A DNA stretch of 64,000 bases from Gammaproteobacteria bacterium (GCA_015709615.1 CP054179.1:2480001-2544000), one strand, 5' to 3'; positions 45,106-54,295 are shown, counted from the first letter of the stretch. Program-made: numbers and translations. The notes: generated by a model not told the origin, from the sequence alone.

Positions 45106-46164
45106 TTAATTACCCTTCGCGGTTAAAGAACCCAGAAAAGCTTTGACATCCTCGACAAATCCGGGACCGACTTTCCGTCCGAGCTGATGTTCCGCCATTT
45201 CCTCGATCGCTTCGTCCAATGTTTTGACTGAGCCGTCGTGGAAGTACGGCCCTGTTTTGGCGATATTCCGCAGACTTGGCACCTTGAACACATATTTGTC
45301 GGTTTCAAGGCCGGTTACAGCAAACCTGCCCACATCCGAGGTTTTATACGGTTCGACCAGGCCGATTTTTTTATAGGAATTACCGCCGAGTGCCACGCCG
45401 TTATGACAATTGGCGCATCCCATATGGACGAATTTTTGCAAACCCCTTTTCTCGGCATCATTCAATGCACTTTCATCGCCCTTGAGATAGTCATCGAAGC
45501 GCGAAGGGGTTAATAGCGTGCGCTCGAAAGCACCGATGGCTTTGCCGACATTTTTATATTGAATCGGATCTTTCTCGTCCTTGAAGGCCTCGGCGAACAT
45601 GGTCTTGTATTCGTCTATTTTTTTCAATTTATCGACGACGGCGGCTTCACTGGGCATGCCCATTTCGATCGGATTCAGAATCGGTCCCAATGCCTGCTCT
45701 TCAACATCCTTGGCGCGGCCATCCCAGAATTGTGCGATATGCAGTGCGGCATTGAACGTGGTTGGTGAATTTCTGCCGCCGCGTTTGCCGTCATGGCCGG
45801 GTGAAGTGGGCTGACTATCGACACCGTAATTAGTCAATTGATGGCAAGAATTACAAGAGATCGTATCGTTGATCGAAAGCCGCGGATCGAGATACAGTTT
45901 TTTGCCCAGTGCGATTAGAGCAGCATTCTTTTTTTCATCAATGATCGAAGCAGGTAAAGGTTCGAAGAATTGTTTCAACGTGGTTTTGTCCAGCTTGTGG
46001 TGACCGCCATGCATGCCGTGCATTCCCCCCATGCCGTGATGGTCGCCGCCGTGCATATCGCCGTGCTGATCGTCCTTTTTTTGCGATTCACCTTGATGAT
46101 CGTGTCCGCTTTGCGCATAACTATAAGAACTAACAATCAATGCTAAAAATAACAGTATTTTCAT
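45106..46164 (-). CDS. Di-haem cytochrome c peroxidase with His/Met-rich N-terminal extension
   Basis: Periplasmic H2O2-reducing enzyme, 352 residues. After the signal peptide (cut near 18) comes a metal-binding-like stretch with many HH, HG and MHG units (about 20-56, for example HGGDHHGMGGMHGMHGGHH). The peroxidase domains follow, with haem sites CNSCH (104-108) and CANCH (250-254), the RNSPTTFNAAL and DGRAKDVEEQALGPILNP segments, and a C-terminal GPYFHDGSVKTLDEAI. The His-rich arm is absent from classical CcpA enzymes and suggests copper or zinc binding. Its neighbour across the gap (46561-47169) is also His-rich. RBS GGAGG is present. Confidence 0.92.
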   Translation of the reverse strand: MKILLFLALIVSSYSYAQSGHDHQGESQKKDDQHGDMHGGDHHGMGGMHGMHGGHHKLDKTTLKQFFEPLPASIIDEKKNAALIALGKKLYLDPRLSINDTISCNSCHQLTNYGVDSQPTSPGHDGKRGGRNSPTTFNAALHIAQFWDGRAKDVEEQALGPILNPIEMGMPSEAAVVDKLKKIDEYKTMFAEAFKDEKDPIQYKNVGKAIGAFERTLLTPSRFDDYLKGDESALNDAEKRGLQKFVHMGCANCHNGVALGGNSYKKIGLVEPYKTSDVGRFAVTGLETDKYVFKVPSLRNIAKTGPYFHDGSVKTLDEAIEEMAEHQLGRKVGPGFVEDVKAFLGSLTAKGN

Positions 46165-46560
46165 ACTTCCTCCAAGAATTTAACGTGAGCGCGCCCCGGT
46201 CAATTTCACGGGAAAATTAAGAATAAAAAGGACGCTTCGCAATCGATGGTTTTTTCAATGAATGATTGACCGGCTTTTAGTATACCCAGATTGTATTTAC
46301 TATAGATAGCGAAGTTGCGCATTTGGCAGGATTCCAGTGAATTGCGGGTGACGGCGGAACGCTGCGCAATTTCAAAAATTGTGCACCTATTCTGTGAATG
46401 GCTGTCCAACCGAAGTCTGCGCAAGTGCATAGCAAGCCCGGTGTAAACGATAAGTATCAGACTCATCTTGTTTTCTACCTGATCCGGGTGTGAATGAACG
46501 AAACTTATGCAGGCACTTTCCTAACTGTGTTCAACCGGATTTATTGAAGGAGATAATCTC
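46165..46560. other. Gene-free divergent promoter region
   Basis: This 396-bp gap lies between two divergent genes for His-rich periplasmic proteins. An antisense reading frame at 46206-46466 lacks a ribosome-binding site and family features. No operator palindrome or repeat stood out, apart from the RBS GAAGGAG just before 46561. Confidence 0.5.
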
Positions 46561-47169
46561 ATGATGAAGAAAAATCATTGGTTTGTGGCTGCGGCGGTTA
46601 CGGTTTTCTTGCTGGCGCTCGGCCCTGCTGTCGCGCTCCATGCAAGCGACGGCGTGGTTGTTGCGCAAGCGCATCAGCATGATCATGACAAGGATAGCGC
46701 CAAAGGCGGCGACGATCATCAAGGCAGTCACGGCAAAGATAAAGGCAAAGCGGGTGGGCACGGGCATCATCATGGTCATGCCATGAAGATGCGGCATGAT
46801 TATGCGCATGTGATTATTTCGCATACCGATGAATTGAAGCTAACCGACGAGCAATTGGGGAAAATTGTCCGGTTGCACCTAAAAAATAAAGAAGCGCACG
46901 AAGAACTCAAGCATCGGTTGCAAGAAGACATGCATGCCTTCCGGCATGAAAGCATGAATCCGGGGGGCAGCGATGAGCGGTTGCGCAGTTTGGCAAAGAA
47001 TCATATCGATGGCTTTAACGCAATGGTTGAGCATCACATTAAAGAACGCCAAGCCATTCATGCGGTTTTATCGGAGCAGCAAAGAGCGCTGCTGAAATCG
47101 ATTAAAGCGGATCACGGCCATGATTCGCATGATGACGGCAAGAAAAAAAGCGGTCATGGCGGGCACTGA
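46561..47169 (+). CDS. His-rich periplasmic Spy/CpxP/CnrX-like protein
   Basis: A 202-residue exported protein with a signal peptide to about residue 30. A His/Asp/Gly-rich arm (about 37-75, for example HQHDHDKD and GHGHHHGHAMKMRH) precedes a helical hairpin (about 80-185), with LTDEQLGKIVRLH resembling the LTxxQ repeats of Spy/CpxP-family chaperones and metal sensors. A second His-rich tail ends the chain (HGHDSHDDGKKKSGHGGH). The likely role is metal buffering or metal-stress chaperoning in the periplasm. The ATG at 46561 follows GAAGGAG; a second ATG at 46564 is also possible. Confidence 0.78.
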   Translation: MMKKNHWFVAAAVTVFLLALGPAVALHASDGVVVAQAHQHDHDKDSAKGGDDHQGSHGKDKGKAGGHGHHHGHAMKMRHDYAHVIISHTDELKLTDEQLGKIVRLHLKNKEAHEELKHRLQEDMHAFRHESMNPGGSDERLRSLAKNHIDGFNAMVEHHIKERQAIHAVLSEQQRALLKSIKADHGHDSHDDGKKKSGHGGH

Positions 47170-47338
47170 ATCCCGTTTTGTTTTTTTATGGCGGGCTATG
47201 CCAATCTAGTTTAAATATCGTACCATTGAAAGCATCCTGGATAATTGCAGTGAAATAAGCATTGCACCGGCAGTTATCTCGGATATGTTGGTGTGATTGG
47301 AAAAAGCCAGCCGATAATTGATTTCAAAGGAGATAATC

Positions 47339-47848
47339 ATGCGCCGGATATACTTTTTAGTTCCAGATGTAGCTGTTACCAAGAAAATTATTGCTGATTT
47401 GTTGCTGGCGAAAATTGAAGAGAAACATCTTCATGTGATCGCAAAACGCGGAACCCCGTTGGAAGATTTACCCGAAGCGAATCTGTTGCAAAAATCCGAT
47501 TTCATTCCAGCCGTGGAACAGGGGATTGCACTGGGAGGAGCGACTGGTCTGCTCGCCGGCCTAGTTGCCATTGCCCTGCCCCCGGCTTCTACCGTGATAG
47601 CAGGCGGCGTGTTGCTGGCGACCACATTGGCGGGCGCCGGTGTCGGTTCCTGGTTGGGTGGGATGGTTGGCATGAGTGTCGGTAACCGGAGAACGAAAGA
47701 ATTCGAGGATGCGATCGAAGCCGGTGAATTATTGGTGCTGGCCGATGTGCCTGCAGACCGGGTGGCGGAGATTGAGACACGCGTCAAACAGCATTTGCCG
47801 CAGGTTGAAGTCGAGCAAACGGAACCGAGAGTTCCAGCGTTTCCGTGA
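47339..47848 (+). CDS. DUF1269-like protein with glycine-zipper membrane hairpin
   Basis: A 169-residue protein. The start at 47339 follows AAAGGAG by 7 bases. The N-terminal region (RRIYFLVPDVAVTKKIIADLL) and C-terminal region (ELLVLADVPADRVAEIETRV) form a small alpha/beta domain like those of stress-related DUF1269 and ferritin-like hypothetical proteins. The middle (about 68-120) is a Gly/Ala-rich double membrane helix (ALGGATGLLAGLVAIALPPA, then GAGVGSWLGGMVGMSVG). Function unknown. It may be co-transcribed with the thioredoxin-like gene 100 bp downstream. Confidence 0.7.
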   Translation: MRRIYFLVPDVAVTKKIIADLLLAKIEEKHLHVIAKRGTPLEDLPEANLLQKSDFIPAVEQGIALGGATGLLAGLVAIALPPASTVIAGGVLLATTLAGAGVGSWLGGMVGMSVGNRRTKEFEDAIEAGELLVLADVPADRVAEIETRVKQHLPQVEVEQTEPRVPAFP

Positions 47849-47947
47849 TTATCTATTGAACCGGAAACTGGTTGGCTTGCGCCAACCAGTTTCCGGAAAT
47901 TATCCAAGCGTTTTTTCTGCAAAATAAATACATCCCATCGTGAAATA

Positions 47948-49138
47948 ATGGACCGATCACGCATGCTTTATGATTACCGCATGATCCGGTTCAATTGGCT
48001 GCCGGTACTGATTGCTTACTTTTCTCTCGTGTTTTTGCTGTTTACACCACCGTTGCAAGCAAGCGGCAGTGAAACACAGCCCACTTCGCAGCAGCCAATC
48101 ATTCATACCCATGAGCTTGAAGTTTTTGTCCGCGAGGGTTGCCCGCACTGCGCCAAAGCCAAAGCATTTTTATCGGTATTGAACAGCGAACGTCCGCACC
48201 TGCGCATCGTTTATTTTTCTGTTGATCGTGATCCCGAAGCATTGGACAGGTTATCGCGTTACTCACAAGCAGCTGGTATCTGGCCTCCCGGCGTGCCCAC
48301 TTTTCGATTCAACGGCCAGTTGATTGTCGGCTTCGATGATTCGGCGCATACCGGTTCCGTTTTGACTGCCTTGGTGGATGGCGCAGAAGCAACTTCCGGT
48401 CAAATCGAATCCTCATTGTTTGGCATGCTGGATGTGGCCCGCCTGGGGTTGCCGCTGTTCACCTTGGCGATCGGATTGCTCGATGGCTTCAATCCTTGCG
48501 CCATGTGGGTATTGTTATTTCTGCTGTCTCTACTGATTCATTTGCAAGACCGCAAAAAAATGGCAATGATCGCCGGTACTTTCGTATTGACAAGCGGCGT
48601 TGTTTACTACGTATTTATGGCGGCATGGCTCAACATCTTTTTGTTGATCGGATTTACGACAGCGCTGAGAGGGCTATTGGGTGGCGTGGCTTTGGCGATC
48701 GGCGGGCTGAATGTCAAAGATTTTTTTGCGTGGAAGCAAGGTATTTCCTTATCCATACCAGATTCCGCCAAACCGGGATTGTATGCACGGATGCGTGCGG
48801 TACTCGTTGCCGACCGGTTGTTACCCGCGATGATTGCGGTTGCTACATTGGCTGTTCTGGTCAATTTCATCGAGTTGCTATGCACCGCCGGTTTTCCGGC
48901 CGTTTATACCGCGATTCTGGCGCAGCAAGACCTTAACCCGCTGGTTTATTATGCTTATTTGGGGCTTTATATTGTGGGTTATGTCGCAGACGATTCGTTG
49001 ATGGTCGCGATTGCGGTGATCGCTTTGAGTAATCGCAAGCTGACCGAACGCTCGGGGCGGTGGCTAAAGCTGATCAGTGGCGTGGTCATGCTGGGATTGG
49101 GTTGTGTATTGATTTTGCAACCGGAACTGCTGATCTAG
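47948..49138 (+). CDS. Thioredoxin-like domain fused to a DsbD/CcdA-like membrane domain
   Basis: An envelope redox protein of 396 residues. An N-terminal membrane helix (about 16-36) is followed by a periplasmic glutaredoxin/thioredoxin-like domain with CPHC (Cys65, Cys68) and cis-Pro segment GVPTF. About seven membrane helices follow (about 155-395), including FNPCAMW and ELLCTAG, whose cysteines resemble the redox-active pair of CcdA/DsbD. The domain order is reversed compared with the thioredoxin-last layout of DsbD. It may reduce periplasmic thiols or apocytochromes. The first ATG lacks a clear RBS; an internal ATG at about 47981 is an alternative. Confidence 0.78.
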   Translation: MDRSRMLYDYRMIRFNWLPVLIAYFSLVFLLFTPPLQASGSETQPTSQQPIIHTHELEVFVREGCPHCAKAKAFLSVLNSERPHLRIVYFSVDRDPEALDRLSRYSQAAGIWPPGVPTFRFNGQLIVGFDDSAHTGSVLTALVDGAEATSGQIESSLFGMLDVARLGLPLFTLAIGLLDGFNPCAMWVLLFLLSLLIHLQDRKKMAMIAGTFVLTSGVVYYVFMAAWLNIFLLIGFTTALRGLLGGVALAIGGLNVKDFFAWKQGISLSIPDSAKPGLYARMRAVLVADRLLPAMIAVATLAVLVNFIELLCTAGFPAVYTAILAQQDLNPLVYYAYLGLYIVGYVADDSLMVAIAVIALSNRKLTERSGRWLKLISGVVMLGLGCVLILQPELLI

Positions 49139-49280
49139 GGAAACGCTGATTAATTGACTGTACGAGCGAATTGCTTCGTTGCGCGGTACTTACTCCCTCG
49201 CCTATCTGATTGATATATCTCGGTTGTTGCGTTCCGTGCGCCTCGCTCTTCACACGTTCGCCGAATTAATCAGCGCTTCC
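49139..49280 (+). repeat. MITE-like repeat, family B, full copy with CTAG duplication
   Basis: A 142-bp element whose ends GGAAACGCTGATTAATT and AATTAATCAGCGCTTCC are inverted repeats with one mismatch over 17 bp. CTAG flanks it directly on both sides (49135-49138 and 49281-49284). The left CTAG overlaps the stop codon region of the upstream gene. Internally GATATATCTCGGTTGTTGCG and CGAATTGCTTCGTTGCGCGG are shared with the copies at 44075 and 18340. No coding capacity. Confidence 0.9.
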
Positions 49281-49302
49281 CTAGGCGACTGCCTGCTTGT
49301 AT

Positions 49303-50679
49303 TTATTTCGAAATGGTGATCGGCAAACCCAGCGATTTCGCATCGGTTACCGTTAAGCGAAACAGAATATACAGCAACTGGAATGCATTAAGGTTCCAGT
49401 GCGCATTCTCGCCTGTGGTGTCCACCGAATAGTATTTGTCATGGGAGCGGGCGAATAGCTTTGCGCCATCCGGTAAACGATCAGACACGATAAGGCCCAA
49501 TGTGTGACCGGGGTTTTCATTTCTGATGAGGGGCGGCGTGCGCGCATCTTTATCTACGAAGTATTCGGCCTGTTCGCCGAGGGAGTGACCGAGAAAATTC
49601 AGGATGGTGTGAAAACTCCGCAAGCGGAAAGCGCCGCGGAGAGGCCATTCACCGCCGGGGTAACCGGGACGGATGTCGAAAGCGACGTCGTTTTCTATCC
49701 ACGGATTGATCAGTTCGTATAGCACCGCGCGTTCCTCGCAGCACAGAATATCGGGATCATAGTTGGTGATAAGAATAGGGCCGGGCAGTTGCTTGCTCAA
49801 TGTGTAGGAATTCTTTTCTTCGTCATGATTCAGGGTGAAATCTTTTTCGATGGCTTGAAACAATCCTTCCGGCGATATCGCACTGGCCGGGATTGTCCAA
49901 CTGCGTTCGAAAGTCAGCGGTTCCGCATACAATTGTTTTTGATCCTGAATGGCCGCGAGGTGTAGCACAATCCGCCGGAACATTTCATAACCGGGTCGAT
50001 CCGACGGGTTGTTGTGATAAACGGATTGTTGCAAATGAATGCGCTGGCGGCTGCGGAGACGGCGCTCCTGCTCTTTCGTCAGTTGAATGCCGGGAAGAAA
50101 TGAATCATCGGAATCGGCTTCCGCTTCCGCAAGCCCGGCTGTTTTTGCTGGACCGTGCCGCCGGTGCTGTCTGACGTGTTGTTTTTCCGGTGATGCAGCA
50201 TTCGCCGAGTGCGGTGTTGCCGGATGGTGCAAGTGTACTTCTTGTGCCATCATCCGCAGCATGAGGTCGATATCGAAGTGCTGGCGCAGTAATAGCGTCA
50301 GCTTGTGCTGGCTGAAAGGAGTCAAGATGCGCTTGGTGAATTCGTCACCCGCGATGGGATCGATACTGAAGGTCGGATTTTCCGCCACGCCTGCGCCGAA
50401 TACTGGTGCCAGCAAGCCACCGCTTTCTCCGGTCAGTGCGGGCGTTGCACCCGCGTTAGCGCTGAAATTGAAGGTCGCCGCGATACTGGACACGCGGGTG
50501 AAATGCAACGGTTCGTGATGCTGGGCGCGGGCGATGTTGATCAGCAGCTGGCGCGATTCGGCGTGGATCGCAGCATTATCATAGGTTTCGACAGCGCGGT
50601 TCAGTGCGACCGGCGACAGGCAGCCGCTGATGGATGAAACGGCAAAGAAAAACAGGACAATGCGTGTCAGGAATTTCAT
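49303..50679 (-). CDS. Lipoprotein of unknown function
   Basis: About 458 residues from the ATG at 50679, with a signal peptide and lipobox SISGC (Cys near 20). The chain continues SPVALNRAVETYDNAAIHAESRQLLINIAR. It has a short low-complexity His/Ala/Pro-rich stretch (about 165-200) and a region with SNPGYE/FRRIV and RSFHTILNFLGHSLGEQAEY near the C-terminus. There is no enzymatic motif, coiled coil or transmembrane segment. I do not recognise the family. The Ala/Gln-rich start after the lipobox resembles that of surface-exposed or outer-membrane-tethered proteins. It ends 25 bp before the GGDEF-EAL gene on the same strand is complete, so the two may share a transcript. Confidence 0.7.
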   Translation of the reverse strand: MKFLTRIVLFFFAVSSISGCLSPVALNRAVETYDNAAIHAESRQLLINIARAQHHEPLHFTRVSSIAATFNFSANAGATPALTGESGGLLAPVFGAGVAENPTFSIDPIAGDEFTKRILTPFSQHKLTLLLRQHFDIDLMLRMMAQEVHLHHPATPHSANAASPEKQHVRQHRRHGPAKTAGLAEAEADSDDSFLPGIQLTKEQERRLRSRQRIHLQQSVYHNNPSDRPGYEMFRRIVLHLAAIQDQKQLYAEPLTFERSWTIPASAISPEGLFQAIEKDFTLNHDEEKNSYTLSKQLPGPILITNYDPDILCCEERAVLYELINPWIENDVAFDIRPGYPGGEWPLRGAFRLRSFHTILNFLGHSLGEQAEYFVDKDARTPPLIRNENPGHTLGLIVSDRLPDGAKLFARSHDKYYSVDTTGENAHWNLNAFQLLYILFRLTVTDAKSLGLPITISK

Positions 50680-50706
50680 GCAACAATATCCGGGAAATAT
50701 CATGCT

Positions 50707-52947
50707 TCAATTCTGCTGCAGAAAAGCCTCGAATTTATCAACCATCATCGGTTTGCTGAAAAAGTTGCCTTGTCCGTAATCGCAGCCCATGGCGATCAAC
50801 AGCTGTTTTTGCAAATCGGTTTCGACACCCTCGGCGATGACCTTCATGCCCAGACGGTGCGCCATGGTGATAACCGCTTCGCAAAGAATCCGGTCGTTGG
50901 ATTGACTATCCATATTGGAAATAAACGAACGGTCGATTTTCAGGTAATCGATGTCGAATTTTTTCAGATAGGATAGCGATGAATAACCTGTGCCGAAATC
51001 GTCGATAGCCACTTGAACGCCTGCATCGCGGTAATTGAGCAACTGTTTGACCACCAGTTCGTGCACATCGAGCAGCAGGTTTTCGGTGATTTCAACAATG
51101 ATGCTCTGGCCGTCCAGGCCGCGCGCGTTGAGATGGCCGACCCAATCGCCCATTTTGCTGATGAATTGTTTGGGCGATTTATTGATGCTGATTTGGAAAT
51201 CGGCGTTGAAATTGGCTTGCCACAAGGCAACCTGATCGACCGCCTGTTTGAATACCCAATCACCGATGTCGGTTATCAGGTTGGTTTCTTCCGCGATGGT
51301 AATGAATTCTCCCGGATAAATGGTTCCCCGTTCCGGGTGCTGCCAGCGGATCAAGGCTTCGGCTTTGTATACCTTGCCGGTTTTTAGTTCGACGATGGGC
51401 TGGTACAGCAAAAATAACTGCTCTTCCTTCAGCGCATTGCGCAGCTCGTATGCGGTTTTTGAGCGGACTTCGCTCGCCGCGCGCATATTCGACGTAAAGC
51501 AGCTCCAGCAATTGCGGCCATTATTTTTGGCGGCGTACATGGCCTGATCGGCATTTTTCATCAACAGCTCGACGCTGCTCGCGTCATCGGGGAAGAAGGT
51601 TGCGCCGATACTGGCGGAAACGTATGCCAGCTTGGTGTTGAGATAGAACGGCTTGGCCAGTTCCAGCAGGATTGCGTGAATAATCTTTTCGGCCTGGTGC
51701 GGCTCGCTGATGCCGTTCAGGATAATGGTAAATTCATCGCCGCCCAGGCGCGCCACGGTATCGGTTTCCCGTACGCAACGGGTCAGCCGTTTGGCAGCTT
51801 CCACCAGCAAGGCATCGCCCACACTGTGCCCTAAAGAGTCGTTGACTTCCTTGAAGCGGTCGAGATCGATAAACAGCACGGTTAATCCCATGCCGATGCG
51901 GGTGGCGCTCTTGATGTCGTGGTTTAACCGCTCGTAAAACATATTGCGGTTCGGCAGTCCGGTTAATGAATCATAATTGGCTTGCCGCCAGATGATTTCA
52001 TCCGCTTTTTTCTTGTCGGTGATATCGGAGAAATTGATCAGATAATAACTGATTAGGCCATTCTTGCTGCGTACCGGGATAATATTGAACCACGATGGGT
52101 ATTCCCGGCCTTGCTTGTGGCGATTCCATACTTCTCCCTGCCAGTGGTTGTGTTGTCTGACGCTTTGCCAGATTTTCTGGAAAAAATTACTGCCATGCCG
52201 GATGGATGTGACGATGGATACCGGTTTGCCGATGACTTCTTCTTCCACATAACCGGTAATTTTATGCAGTGCCTTGTTGATTGAGATGATGATTTTGCCG
52301 GCATCCGCGATCATGATCGCTTCGGTGCTGTTTTCAAAAACCTTGCTGGAGATATAGAGTTGCTCGTTCATTTTTTGCTGTTCCAGCGCGATGCCGATGA
52401 TGAATGAGCCGATTTCCAGCAGCTTGCGGTGAAAGATGCTGGGCAAGCGGTGCTCGAAACTGGACAGCGCAAATGAACCGATGCATTCGTCGCCTTTGCT
52501 GCGTATCGGCATGGACCAGCAAGAGAGAATATTAAAATCAATCGCCAGTTGGCGGATATTCTGCCAGCGCGGGTCGTCCAGCGTGCTTTCGATAAAAACC
52601 GGCTCTTGACGAAACACCGCGTTGCCGCAAGAACCGGCGCCCGGGCCTGGACGCAAGCCGTTCAACTGCCTGATACATTCTTGGGGCACGCTGGGAGCGG
52701 CAAATACATTCATACGGTATTTTTCTTTGTCCAGCAGCATGACCGTGGCGACCGCGTTATCCAGAAGCTGCTCCATCAGCAAGCAGACTTTCTCACAGAT
52801 CACTTTGTAGTCGTTGCCTAATACCACTAACTGAAGAATTTCCTGCTGAAACTGGAGGATCCTGCCTTGTTCGGTATTGGTCAAATCGAAATAATTGACC
52901 GGCGCATACAGCTGATCGGATAAGCCCTCATTGACTCGGATATTCAT
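50707..52947 (-). CDS. GAF-PAS-GGDEF-EAL c-di-GMP signalling protein
   Basis: A cytoplasmic protein of 746 residues that can make and degrade c-di-GMP. The domains in order are GAF (about 30-185), PAS (about 200-320), GGDEF (about 325-485) and EAL (about 500-740). The cyclase site is RLGGDEF near residue 398, with RETD as I-site five residues before. The phosphodiesterase domain has EALIRWQHPERG, DDFGTGYSSLSYL, KIDRSFI and EGVETDLQ, all intact. Both activities are therefore possible, perhaps switched by the GAF or PAS ligand. The start region (MNIRVNEGLSDQLY) has no membrane helix. Confidence 0.93.
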   Translation of the reverse strand: MNIRVNEGLSDQLYAPVNYFDLTNTEQGRILQFQQEILQLVVLGNDYKVICEKVCLLMEQLLDNAVATVMLLDKEKYRMNVFAAPSVPQECIRQLNGLRPGPGAGSCGNAVFRQEPVFIESTLDDPRWQNIRQLAIDFNILSCWSMPIRSKGDECIGSFALSSFEHRLPSIFHRKLLEIGSFIIGIALEQQKMNEQLYISSKVFENSTEAIMIADAGKIIISINKALHKITGYVEEEVIGKPVSIVTSIRHGSNFFQKIWQSVRQHNHWQGEVWNRHKQGREYPSWFNIIPVRSKNGLISYYLINFSDITDKKKADEIIWRQANYDSLTGLPNRNMFYERLNHDIKSATRIGMGLTVLFIDLDRFKEVNDSLGHSVGDALLVEAAKRLTRCVRETDTVARLGGDEFTIILNGISEPHQAEKIIHAILLELAKPFYLNTKLAYVSASIGATFFPDDASSVELLMKNADQAMYAAKNNGRNCWSCFTSNMRAASEVRSKTAYELRNALKEEQLFLLYQPIVELKTGKVYKAEALIRWQHPERGTIYPGEFITIAEETNLITDIGDWVFKQAVDQVALWQANFNADFQISINKSPKQFISKMGDWVGHLNARGLDGQSIIVEITENLLLDVHELVVKQLLNYRDAGVQVAIDDFGTGYSSLSYLKKFDIDYLKIDRSFISNMDSQSNDRILCEAVITMAHRLGMKVIAEGVETDLQKQLLIAMGCDYGQGNFFSKPMMVDKFEAFLQQN

Positions 52948-53110
52948 ACTTATTCGTTTTCTGATAAGGAAGCGGGTTTTAGAGATTTAAATGTGAGATC
53001 AAAATTGGAGAGGCTATCCGGATTGGCGGGGATTATACGATAAATTATCTGTATGCTCAAAAACTTACCGTCAAGAGTATGACTCGCAATTAGCGGCCGA
53101 TTTTTCCCGA

Positions 53111-53503
53111 TTAATCGCAGCGGTAAGCATTACCGATGAATATGATTTCCTTATCCGCACCGGGAACCTCGTATTTCCCCGAATTATTGGAATACGTGAT
53201 ATGCACGGTATTGCCGCCCAGTTTTTGCGTTTCGTTTCTTAAGTTGTTGCGCGCTTTGATCAGTCGCTCTACATACGGCGCGCTGTTTGTGTCGTTGTCG
53301 TTTTCTTTTGAAGAACCTTTAACCTTGCCGAGCAATTCACAACCATCCGGAGCTTCCGCACCGAGCACCATCGTCACTGTTGTGTTTTTTTCCGGTTGCG
53401 CCGGCATTTTGTTCGATTGTGCGGAAACTTCGGTGCTGCTTAAGATCAGCATAGCCAGCAATACTTTTCTCGTTAATTTATTCCATGGTTTGAAAGCGCT
53501 CAT
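53111..53503 (-). CDS. Exported DUF4156-like protein
   Basis: A 130-residue exported protein. The ATG at 53503 is selected because AGGAG precedes it by 6 bases and a signal peptide (MSAFKPWNKLTRKVLLAMLI...EVSAQS) starts there; upstream in-frame codons have no support. The mature part, DGCELLGKVKGSS...YVERLIKARNNLRNETQKLGGNTVHI, matches the DUF4156/RcsF-like small envelope family, which forms disulfides through conserved Cys (DGCELLG and the final YRCD). Function in the family is mostly unknown. Confidence 0.75.
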   Translation of the reverse strand: MSAFKPWNKLTRKVLLAMLILSSTEVSAQSNKMPAQPEKNTTVTMVLGAEAPDGCELLGKVKGSSKENDNDTNSAPYVERLIKARNNLRNETQKLGGNTVHITYSNNSGKYEVPGADKEIIFIGNAYRCD

Positions 53504-53705
53504 CGACAACTCCTGATCCGTCATGTTGGTATTTTTCAAAGCAGGGTAGCATAGATAAGCGTTGCGCCGTCCGTCAATAGCATTTGACGAAAGCACGCGG
53601 AATAAGGGGGATGTTGAGAAATAAAGCCGCTCCGGGTATCTTTTCAAAGCATTTTGGGAAAGAACGGTAAGGTATAGTACGTGAACATAACTGAGAGGAG
53701 GCGGG

Positions 53706-54281
53706 ATGTTGGAAATTATCGTTTATCTTTCCCTGGCAGGTGTGGCCATTGCCGTCGCATACGGCGTCATGCTGTACAACCGGTTAGTGGATATCAAACA
53801 TAGCGTGTCGCAGGCGTGGTCGAATATCGATGTGCTTTTGAAGCAGCGTCACGATGAATTGCCCAAGCTGGTCGAGACGTGCAAGCAATTCATGGGGTAT
53901 GAACAGGAAACGCTGAAGCAAGTGATTGCGGCGCGTTCGCAAGTGGCTAGCGCGCGCGAAGCAGGCAATATCGGTGCGCTGGGTGCGGCGGAGAGTAGCT
54001 TGCGTCTCGGTCTGGGCAATCTGTTTGCGGTTGCGGAGGATTATCCCGAATTGAAAGCCAGCGAAAAATTCCAGCATTTGCAGGCACGCATCAGCGGATT
54101 GGAAAATAGCATCGCCGACCGGCGCGAGTATTACAACGAAGCGGCGAAGATCAATAATGTGCGGATCGAGCAATTTCCCGATGTCATCATCGCCAATTGG
54201 TTTAAATTCAAACCGCGCGATTTGCTCGAATTCAGCGCAGCGGACAAGCAGGATGTCAATATCGGCAAGCTGTTCGGCTGA
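53706..54281 (+). CDS. LemA family protein
   Basis: A 191-residue protein with an N-terminal membrane helix (about 3-24), followed by the conserved LemA helical bundle: YNRLVDIKHSVSQAWSNIDV, LLKQRHDELPKLVETCKQFM, and the C-terminal YYNEAAKINNVRIEQFPDVI. LemA proteins are membrane-anchored with the bundle outside the cytoplasm, and often stand beside membrane proteases or GIDE/TPM proteins, as here. RBS GAGGAGG lies 7 bases upstream. It is 14 bp from the next gene, so the two form an operon. Confidence 0.92.
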   Translation: MLEIIVYLSLAGVAIAVAYGVMLYNRLVDIKHSVSQAWSNIDVLLKQRHDELPKLVETCKQFMGYEQETLKQVIAARSQVASAREAGNIGALGAAESSLRLGLGNLFAVAEDYPELKASEKFQHLQARISGLENSIADRREYYNEAAKINNVRIEQFPDVIIANWFKFKPRDLLEFSAADKQDVNIGKLFG

Positions 54282-54295
54282 CGGGTGTCTTGCGC

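Noticed and set aside
46206..46466. An 86-codon minus-strand frame in the divergent gap
   Set aside because: No ribosome-binding site, no domain and an irregular composition; it is more likely promoter DNA.
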